This document shows, in pieces, positions 56,109 through 64,000 of a stretch of 64,000 nt of DNA; within the stretch, counting starts at the first letter, position 1, and every line of letters begins with the position of its first letter. The position numbers and the translations under genes were made by a program. The notes below the pieces were generated by a model, which worked only from the letters and a program-made list of their open reading frames with translations, was not told where the DNA came from and searched no databases. Source of the DNA: Metallyticus violacea (Eukaryota; Arthropoda; Insecta; Mantodea; Metallyticidae); assembly GCA_030762175.1 (NCBI GenBank), contig CM060833.1:155500501-155564500 (forward strand). Reading direction: 5' to 3'.

Positions 56109-59100
56109 CTGCAATCAGTAACACACAATTTAAATTTTCATTTCTAAATATAGCATAAATATTCGTAAATAAGAGATTGATATTTTCAACAATAGTTTAC
56201 AAAGAGCGTACTATCAGTAATGCTGCACTTTTTCTCTCTTTTAGGTTTTGTTTTAATTCAGTTTCAAATGTACTAAAATGCTGCCTAATTACGAGGGCCA
56301 GTCAAAAAAAAAAAGCAAAGAAACATTGCTGAAACAATGTTGCATGATGAAAAACGGCTCAGCCCTGATTAGTAGACAAAAAAGAAATTTGTTTGCGTAT
56401 ATCTCTGTACACAGGGGACTAGCAAACTACGTCAGTTCGCCAGTCGCCTACGTACAAAACGGAGTTAATTCATGAAGAGCAATTGCTGGTTGAAGTTTTG
56501 CTTTCATCTGCAGAAATCCGGCATGGAAGCTTACAGATTGTCGCAGCAGGCATATGGTGATGATTTCTGCCACAACACACAGCACTTCGATGACTCAAGG
56601 GATTTAAGTAGAGCCGTGTTTCAATAACAAAGCAAGGCGGTCCAGGTGCTCCAGCAACAACAGTAAACGAAACCATTATTAACAGAGCTGAAGTCATTGT
56701 TCGTGAAGACTGACAAATAACAATTAACACTTGCAGACATGTTACACATTGTTCATGGCAGTACATTTTCGATTCTGCATGATCACTTGAACATGAGACG
56801 GCGTTTGTACGAGGTGAGTTACAAGATTACTGACTCCTGAACAGAAGAGGTGCGAGTGGAAGTGTGTAGGGAACTTTGAATGTGTCCTCCATCCTCCATA
56901 CTCCCCAGACTTAGCCCCCTGTCACTTTTATCTCGTTTTCTGTCTGAAAAGGGAGCTAAGGGGGGGGGGGCGTTTTGGTACTTCCGAGGTCGTCGTGAAA
57001 AGCTCTGAGGCGGTTTTGAAGATGTCAAAAGATGGCTACCTGCACGTGTTCCAGGACTGGCAGACGCGTTGGGCAAAGTGCTTTCAACTCAACGGAGAAA
57101 TGTTTGAAAAGGACCACACCAATGTGGACCGAGTGTATTCCAAGCATTAAAAACATTGTCTTTTTTTTTTTACTAGCCCTTGCATTTAAATATACTTACC
57201 TTGCAAACTCATGAATTGTATGTCGTCGCGGTATACAGGTCTGCCATTTTTTTTCGAGACGTCAAATCTACTCCAAGATTGCATCTTTTAGAGGATGGAA
57301 GAGATAGAAATCAGAATGTGCAAGTAAGAACTGTAGGGCTTCGCGTTGTTGTGGAGAAGAACTTCGTTACATCTTTTTGAGGACGAGTTGATATATATCG
57401 GAGTTAACTGGTTCAGTGCGAGGCAATGCATGAATCAAAACAACCTCTTTCAAAGTACCTGAAGATTGTGCCCACGACATTACTGGCAGAAGTGTTGTCT
57501 TATACTTTTTTCCGATATGTTTTGTCGTTGTTGTTTATCTGGTTCATTTACGGACGCTCTTTAAACCGAGAGAGTGGTGCAACTCGGTACACTGTTGTCT
57601 TTTGGTCTCAGGTCCTAAGTGTTGTTTCATCTCTCTCTGTAACACTGTACAAGAAAGTGTCGTATTCAGCATCGTAAGGTACAAGCAACTCTAAATAGTT
57701 GCTACTCCTGTATTCCTCAAGATCGGCGTTTGAGCTTCAAGAGACCCAACCCATTTTGCACAAATCTTTGAATATTCTGACTGTTGGGTAATTGTGTTGA
57801 CACTGCTGATAAAGACATCAAGTTAAATAGTAAGTTTGACTGATGTCGGCACATTCCATCACTGCAGCTGCGACTGCAATGTGCGGCCGACCTGAGCGTG
57901 GATGATCAGGGTCCTATTCCACGAAAGTATGGTTTAATACATACAAGTGCAAGTAAATGTAAATTATGGTGTTGTAACTTTCTGTTCCGCGAAACAAGTG
58001 CAACACTTGTAAAATATTAGTAAAAAATTACAAGTGATGTCATATAAGCTATGCTCCACATATACACACGCATATATATGAAAGATAAAGTAACACAATA
58101 TAACTAATATAAGAATAAGTAAAGAGGCAGAAAAGGAATAAAACACTTTAATGTTCACAGATTATCGCTCGCTATTGTGCGATTTTTTTAAATTTATGGA
58201 CACCTTTTAACGTCTCAGGTCATCAGCGTCCCATTCAATTAAGGGCGTAAAGGGCCGATAAATTTTGCTCACAAGCCTCTTCTTTCAGGCTTGAGGTTCT
58301 TTATCGTGCCGTAAATGTACGACAACGGACCCACGGCTTTATTTCCCTTCCGAAGGAAGCCATATTTAGGATTTTTACGTCCTGGCAGGGATTGAACCCG
58401 TGATCTTGAATCTACAAGGCAAGGTGGTTAGCACTAGATCATCAAGACCGACACCGCTTTTGTTCGAAATATAGTGAACGATAATCTTTGAATAATTTAT
58501 GCTTTTTAGTTATTGTTATTATACGAACTAACCTTCAAAGTCTACAGTACCCGATCCGTCTGTGTCAATCTCGGCTATCATCTCGTCTAGCTGATCAGGA
58601 GTTAACTGGTCATCCAGCGCCATGAGGATCTCCCTTAGACTCGTCGTTGGGATGTACCCGTTACCTGAAACAGAATTATCCTGCAAGATTCGAAATGATT
58701 TATCAGGCATTAACTAACGCTACAATGTCTAGCTATAGCAAATTAAGTACACAATATACGGTACACGGCTTTAGTTTTGCTTCATAAATCATTAAGTATA
58801 TATATGGTTTTGAAATAGTTCCAAGGTACTTTCCTTAATCCATTCTCCAGTTGCTTTAACTTAGCAGAGCAAGACTATTTGTGCGTGAGATATTCGTTTG
58901 TCTAAGAAATTCTTAATTTGCTCAATCGGATTTAGGTCGAATAAGTTGAATGGCTAAAGCAAGACAATCAATCCAGATCGATCATAAAAAAATCATTTTT
59001 TTTTCTTTGGGGTATGTATAGCCAGAATTCTTTAGAATAGAGCAGTCCACGTTATCCCACAATTAGTTTTGAACTAAACGGATCGTATGTGCCGGTGCAC

Positions 59101-60682
59101 TATCCAGCTAAAACACATTTACCTCCCTGAATCACCAGTTTCTACCTTAGTTTCACCACATTCGTCAGAGCACCTACATAAACTTATTACGTGACAGTTT
59201 CTCCCTTCTGAAAGAAATGCGGTGGCATGACATAACCCTGACAGGACACGACATCAAGCACTGGGCGGCCGAGGCGGGTTCGTGAGCGGGAGATCTGGGG
59301 TTCGATTCTCGTCAGGACCGTCCTCCCTGACTGAGGTTTTTTCAGGTTTCCCTCAGTCATAAATGGTAAATGCCGGGAAGGTAACCTAAACTTAGGCTCG
59401 TGACGGTTTCTTCAAAAAAAAAAAAATCGGGATATACTCAGGGTGTGGGCTATCCAGCGGCCATTCCTCCGGTTGATCTAGGCGTCAACAATAAAAAAAA
59501 AAAAAAAAAAGAATCTGATTCGTCACTGCTTCCCTTTTCAACGAACACAATAATTGCAGTAAGCAATTCGCTTTGCTCTGGCAGCCTCAGAGAGCATCTG
59601 TCATGCCTTTATTATTTCTGACCTATAAAGTAGACCCTCTTATACAATCTGGTGAATGGTTTACTCACTGACGCCAACCTTAAATGTTGCCCCGAAATTA
59701 ACTCCTGGGTGCTTTCCATGACTACTAGAATCCGTGAATCCTTGCTCTCTCGAATGACATTTTCTTGACGGATTAGCGGAACCTTCTCCGAACTTTTTGG
59801 AAGCATAATGCTTAGCAACAATGTCGGACACAGTTGATTACTGATACCCAAGAACAAATCATTTCAGTCGCCGAACTCCCAGCGCAAAGACTGTCGATAA
59901 TCGCGGTTCTTCGTTGAATCCGCACTTGTTCTCAATTTTGAGGTTATGGCATGCGGTTTTCACAAATGATAACAATGACAAATATCGGAATTATCGTATG
60001 ATTGGAAATTAGCATTTAAATTTAAGCTCCTTATGTTGTAGTTTTGTTGGAAACGAAAACAGAGCACAGATTTGAAAAACGGAAACAGAAACATATTTCA
60101 ATATTTCTTTAATCGATACACAATTACCGAAAGTCTTTGTTTTTAAATGCTCAGGGGTCTTTATGTTTTTAAATATAAAATTCACGTTAATAATTTGATT
60201 TTGTAATTCCTTTTCACACTTTGAGATCGCTGCTCTAAAACATAATCCGTGGGGGGGGGGGGGCTTTCGAAATACGAGGAAGTCATGGCCGCAGTTCGAA
60301 GATGGCTGAGAGACAAGACTTTCAGATTACCATCATGGCGCTATGCATATTTTGACATTTAGTCATAAACCTACAAGAAAATTATGTTGAAAAAGTAATA
60401 TTATATAGTCTAAATATTGAGAAACAACCAAGTGTATTTGAAACCCAGATAAACCTTAAAAGAGAGATAAAAAACAACAATGTGTTACATTACTTATTGA
60501 ACGCCCGTCGTGTTTGCGGTTAATGTCAGGTTGAAAGCGCACCTCTCCGGTTACAATCGAATTACCTTCTTTGTCGTAAAGTCTGAACGCTTCCTTGAGT
60601 TCTTTCTGCATGACCTCGTTGTCCTCATCTAGAAAGTGCGTGGCCACCCTACAGAAGGAGTCGAAATTTAGTTTGCCGATAT
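56080..60682 (-). CDS. TpnC: Troponin C, partial gene (last three coding exons)
   Basis: Three exons on the minus strand (60682-60566, 58664-58533, 56108-56080) join in phase to the last 92 or so residues of an insect troponin C, the Ca2+ sensor of the thin filament that relieves troponin I inhibition of muscle. All introns are phase 1 with GT-AG borders. Visible parts: the end of EF-hand II (IGKLNFDSF), the central helix ([16 protein letters not shown]), EF-hand III ([12 protein letters not shown]), EF-hand IV ([12 protein letters not shown]) and the C-terminus [12 protein letters not shown] has Ile and Ser at loop positions 5 and 12, and EF-III has Ser at 12, so only site IV looks able to bind Ca2+. 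This fits the F1/TpnC4 flight-muscle type, but the isoform is an inference. The 5' exons are not found in the window and probably lie beyond 64000. Confidence 0.93.
56292..57150 (+). pseudogene. Mariner family 3 remnant in a troponin C intron
   Basis: It starts with a terminus CGAGGGCCAGTCAAAAA after TA at 56290-56291. N-terminal pieces include [20 protein letters not shown] and LNMRRRLYE. After a deletion of the central catalytic region the C-terminus reads [20 protein letters not shown], then a run of about ten G, then [18 protein letters not shown]. The Asp of the last catalytic position is replaced by His (PCHF against PCDF). Orientation is opposite to the gene. Confidence 0.75.
57180..57850 (-). 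pseudogene. Mariner family 2 remnant in a troponin C intron
   Basis: On the minus strand [12 protein letters not shown] keeps the first catalytic Asp (around 57640), and [10 protein letters not shown] (around 57340) matches HDNAKP with Asp changed to Asn. It is related to the copy at 7095-7880. A 20-bp piece resembling the SINE-B tail (TTTACGGACGCTCTTTAA, 57547) lies inside. Confidence 0.65.
58191..58452 (-). mobile_element. SINE-B copy 10, in a troponin C intron
   Basis: SINE-B on the minus strand, 80 bp from exon B. The anticodon-like part is mutated and the block after CGGGCGTAAAA is shortened. Confidence 0.92.
58533..58664 (-). CDS. TpnC: Troponin C exon B (EF-III end, EF-IV)
   Basis: 132 nt. 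The acceptor TTCTGTTTCAG precedes 58664 and the donor GTTAGT begins at 58532. With exon A it restores Gly (G plus GT) to give [11 protein letters not shown], then [20 protein letters not shown] and [11 protein letters not shown], the complete Ca2+-binding loop IV when the next exon adds Glu at position 12. Confidence 0.96.
58800..59900 (-). pseudogene. Tc1-like transposase remnant split by a SINE
   Basis: On the minus strand, in order: [20 protein letters not shown], the helix-turn-helix start (59840-59780), and VSE.TIHQIV (about 59660). Then comes the SINE-A and an A-rich insertion, then [15 protein letters not shown] (59220-59170). The catalytic block [20 protein letters not shown] (about 59110-59050) is followed by [14 protein letters not shown] after frameshifts (about 58930). 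PHFF...DSAPAH...NPIE is the Tc1 DDE order. It sits in the intron between exons A and B. Confidence 0.75.
59258..59416 (+). mobile_element. SINE-A copy 10, truncated tail
   Basis: SINE-A head and body on the plus strand (GGCGGCCGAGG, box B GGGTTCGATTCTCG, CCCTGACTGAGGTTTTTTC) up to the CTTAAA-like A run, then different sequence. It lies between the N- and C-terminal parts of the Tc1-like remnant. Confidence 0.85.
60240..60330 (+). mobile_element. Mariner family 3 C-terminal fragment
   Basis: A run of 13 G is followed by a frame [18 protein letters not shown], the C-terminal mariner segment. The same G-run position occurs in the copy at 56292-57150. Confidence 0.5.
60566..60682 (-). CDS. TpnC: Troponin C exon A (EF-II end, central helix, EF-III start)
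   Basis: 117 nt. The acceptor TTGTATTTACAG precedes 60682 and the donor GTAATT begins at 60565. It encodes [20 protein letters not shown] then [18 protein letters not shown], with split codons at both ends. Reading through the donor gives the unspliced ORF at 60456-60698, which is not real. Confidence 0.95.
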
Positions 60683-61189
60683 CTGTAAATACAATCACAA
60701 GAAAATATTAAGAGTCAGTATAGTGAATGTTATATTATTAATAATCAGGACATGGGATGTTATTTTATTGATGTTAGACGCTTAAAGTGTAAGTTTCATA
60801 AATTTTCATTCACACATGCATTGCTCAGGTATTTCCCTAAAGAAAAGAGCGCGAAAGGGAAAAATAGCTCCAGTTAGGTACATGAAAATGCGAAATTAAC
60901 ATTTACAACGTTGCCAAGATACACCATATGCCAATAATAACTACCAGGGTCTCTTCCTACCCTTTATATAATAAAATATTCCATAATAGTATTACTTTTG
61001 ATTTCTTGTATTTATTCTATTTGTATTTACTATCATTGAACCAAGAATCTCAATTCATTTATAGCTAATTCCGAAGGAATGAAGCTATTGCGGTTGTACC
61101 CATGGAAAGATTTTTAATAATGCCTCCATCTACATCGATCGTACCTATTAGGCACCTAAAATTTAAAAAAATGAATAATTAAAAAAGAA
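60683..61189. other. Troponin C intron, unrecognised
   Basis: Upstream intron of the minus-strand gene. No repeat is recognised. Confidence 0.5.
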
Positions 61190-62035
61190 AAAAATTTTAA
61201 AATCACTATATCGGATGCAGTTTTTGTTTTTCTCAACGAAACGCGGTATATTTTTTAAAATAGCTTGTTAAAACCAGTTGTAGTTGCAGAAAAATAGAGA
61301 AATTAGGAGTGGGGGCTAAAGTTAAATTTTAAAATGGCTCTAGCGGCCGAAATTTAATTTTTTTTAAAGGTATCTCGGCATATGCCATTGAAATAAAATG
61401 AAATAATTTTCGAAAATCAGTGAAATCGGAGGATGTTTACTCAAAATTTAAAAATCGCTCTAGCGGCATTAGTATTTGCTTTTTCGCAGTGAAACTCCGT
61501 ATTTACCATTTAAAAAACATGAAAAATGGTTTCTGAAAAACGGAGAAATCATGAAATTTGTAATGGGAATTTTGTTTATGAACAGCTTAAAAATCGCTCT
61601 AGCAGCACCATATTTATTTTTAATCAAAAAACTCTGCATATACTATTTATATCAAATTAGAAAAAACAGTTTTTGAAAATCAGTTAAATCAAATTATTAG
61701 GAGTGGAGGTTTACCTGAAACCCAAATTAAAATTAAAAATTACTCTAGCCTGCGCAATTTACTTTTTCGCAATAAATTTCCATATATACAATTTAAATAA
61801 AATAAGAAAATAGTTCCCGAAAATCAGAGAAATTGGGCCATTAGGAGTGGGGGTTTACGTGAAACTCAAAATTTAAAAATCGCTCTAGCGGCACCAATAT
61901 TTGTTTCTTCACAACAAAATTCGGTATATACTATTTACATAAAATAAGAATAATAGTTTCTTAAAATTATGGAAATTAGACAATAAGGAGTAGGGTGTAC
62001 TTGAAAACCGAAATTTAAAAAGCGCTCTTGAGTTG
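61190..62035. repeat. Tandem array of about 140-bp units
   Basis: Six to seven degenerate units. The phrase AAATCGCTCTAGCGGCACCA recurs with CTCTAG at 61338, 61458, 61597, 61743 and 61883, and CTCTTG at 62025, giving spacings of 120, 139, 146, 140 and 142 bp. An earlier decayed unit starts near 61200. Each unit also has a GGAGTGGGGGTTTAC-like block and a TATATACTATTTA block. It lies in the 5' intron of troponin C. Confidence 0.9.
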
Positions 62036-62040
62036 AATTT

Positions 62041-63146
62041 CCTCTTAATTGTTTTAAAATAAAAGGACAAATTAATTCAGTATATAAACTATATTTATAA
62101 CGATGCATATGTTTTATATTCAACAAAAGCATCGCCATGAAGAGAGCAGCTGTGAAATATTAATCAAATATATAATTGAGAGTTACATCTGTATGTAAAA
62201 ACCCGCAGAAATCGTTTGCATTATATGCTTTTACTACAATAAAATTTAAATTGCATTTCAAAGCCAATGAAAAATGATGAAACTTTCGATTGTTTATTCT
62301 TCATTGTGTATATTTGCCTACATTGCAGTTGTTTTTAAATAATAACATGTTTTTGTTTTATTGTAACATATGAGCATCTTCTTCAATACGCAATGTAACT
62401 CGAAACTTTTTGTTGATTTTCTCTATTTTAGTGAATGTAAAGATGACATCAAGAGCTCAGTTCATTTAAAAATACCCAAAAAGTATGGCTTAGTCTATTA
62501 GTGGCCATATAGTTCATTTAATTAATAATATACCATTAATTTTTGACGTTTAATAACAATAATAATAATAAAAATAATAGTAATAATAATGCCACTACTT
62601 ATTTCATTTCATTAATTAATAAGGTTATCATTTGATTGTATATTCTTTTTGCAAGATATTCTATTAGGTGAGGAATTCGCTTAGTTTACGCAGCTCCTGC
62701 CTGACGGACTTTTTCTATTTGTGAATAAAGCAGAAGTTTTAATATCCATTAAAACGTCTTATAAAAAGATCATCCATTCCATTTCCTTATATCAGCCGTG
62801 TCATAGCTTTGGAACGCTTAGTATTTGTTTATTACCCTGAACTTTCTTAGCAATTTAAAAAAAATGAGCACTTCCATGATTTTTTTGTGTATGGCTAGAA
62901 TATTGTCCAGTTAATATTTATAAGTAAATTAGTAAATACAAATTAAATTGATTCCAGTCATTTCGAAAGGGTTTATTGCTTAAATAAATGGCTTCGGTAC
63001 TATTTACTAAAAGGAGCAGGAAAGAAACTTGATCTAAATTTCAGGATGATGTTACATATCACAGGGGTGATAATGCAAACCAAATTTGGTGGGGTAAAAG
63101 TACAGACTAAATTTTGTCTATTCGTCTTCCTATATAATTTTATATT

Positions 63147-63185
<39 letters not shown>

Positions 63186-64000
63186 GTACTAAATTTCTGT
63201 TTAAAATGTAAATTTATCGCACTGGAAAAGCTAATATTATGCATTTGGCCATGAACAATGATGGGATCAGTTGTTATTAGGTTTCTTCCAGTCTAACATG
63301 GTTCCAGGCTTGCAACTTGCTAGCAAAAAATCTTAGAAATTTATGTAATATTATTAATGACACTATGATCTGATTTTGAAAATACCTTGAGAATTTTAAA
63401 GATTAAAATATGACATTCATTATAAAAGAGGCAACTTTTATCCACTTAAATAGATAATAATCTTCACTTTTACAATAACCTAAGTTGGTAACACTGAGAT
63501 GTTATAAATGTCGTTTCAAATTTAAGTGTCCTGTGTTAATATTACCTTTAAGTATGAGCTATCTACTTTTTATTACTATTGTTACTAAACTCAGTTTGTT
63601 AAATCAAGCTCTCAAACTTTCATTAGTAGATTCCCCTATAGTTTGCCAAGTTGGCAATGGATGCGGTCTAATGGATTGATCTTAGGCAATCTACTTCGAT
63701 GACGTTGGCCGGATGTGACTTTATAGCGCATAAAATGACATCTGAAAGGTTCCCATTAAGTTCATAGATTTTCCAGACATTTGCTCGATCAAGCGTTCCA
63801 CTTAATCTACATTATCAACATCCCGGCGATCTCAGTAATTGGAGACATTATACAATATTACAATTCCTTTCATCGAAGGCATTACTGATAGGTTGTAAAA
63901 AATTCTGTGGTAATTTCTAAAAAAACAAGAATAAGCCTGTCACCATAAAAAACGGAAAAAAAGTTTAGTGAAACATACTCTCAGAAAATCGATTAATAAT
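62041..64000. other. Unrecognised AT-rich stretch, probably troponin C intron or upstream
   Basis: I looked on the minus strand for the N-terminal troponin C exons (EF-hand I) and found none. Simple-sequence tracts AATAATAATA (about 62557-62590) only. Confidence 0.45.
63150..63183. repeat. (TA)n microsatellite
   Basis: About 16 TA units. Confidence 0.95.

Overview
The window looks like a piece of a large, AT-rich, transposon-riddled arthropod nuclear genome, most likely an insect. The only recognisable conserved host gene has spliced exons for an insect-type troponin C, and everything else identifiable is eukaryotic mobile DNA: tRNA-derived SINEs, mariner/Tc1 transposons, solo LTRs, a LINE 3' end and a Penelope-like fragment. 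I cannot name the species. There is no prokaryotic signature, no CRISPR array, no rRNA and no convincing functional tRNA gene.

Layout. 1-5 kb: SINEs, a 200-bp near-perfect palindrome, an X-box palindrome and a GC-richer block with a possible first coding exon. 5-12.3 kb: SINE-B copies, a Penelope-like GIY-YIG fragment and several mariner copies. 12.3-21 kb: mostly unrecognised AT-rich DNA with microsatellites and SINE-A copies. 21-25.5 kb: two inverted copies of one dispersed repeat, each carrying a SINE-A where the other has an empty site, flanking a decayed mariner-like element. 27-32 kb: a dispersed repeat, then a full-length Tc1/mariner-type transposon whose transposase is split by a solo LTR. 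33-45 kb: more SINEs, an inverted-repeat structure, mariner copies, a LINE 3' end, a minisatellite and a second solo LTR beside a DUF4806-like fragment. 45-54 kb: SINEs, a cluster of three palindromes and the second copy of the dispersed repeat. 56-62 kb: the 3' half of a troponin C gene on the minus strand, its introns filled with mariner, Tc1 and SINE debris and a roughly 140-bp satellite array.

No cooperating gene system is visible. The value of the window lies in (i) the troponin C gene, whose visible EF-hands keep only site IV intact, as in the stretch-activated flight-muscle (F1/TpnC4) type, and (ii) a readable record of insertions: nested elements, target-site duplications and reciprocal empty sites. 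Three tRNA-headed SINE families are seen. SINE-A has 10 copies plus a fragment and SINE-B has 10 copies. SINE-C has one clear copy.
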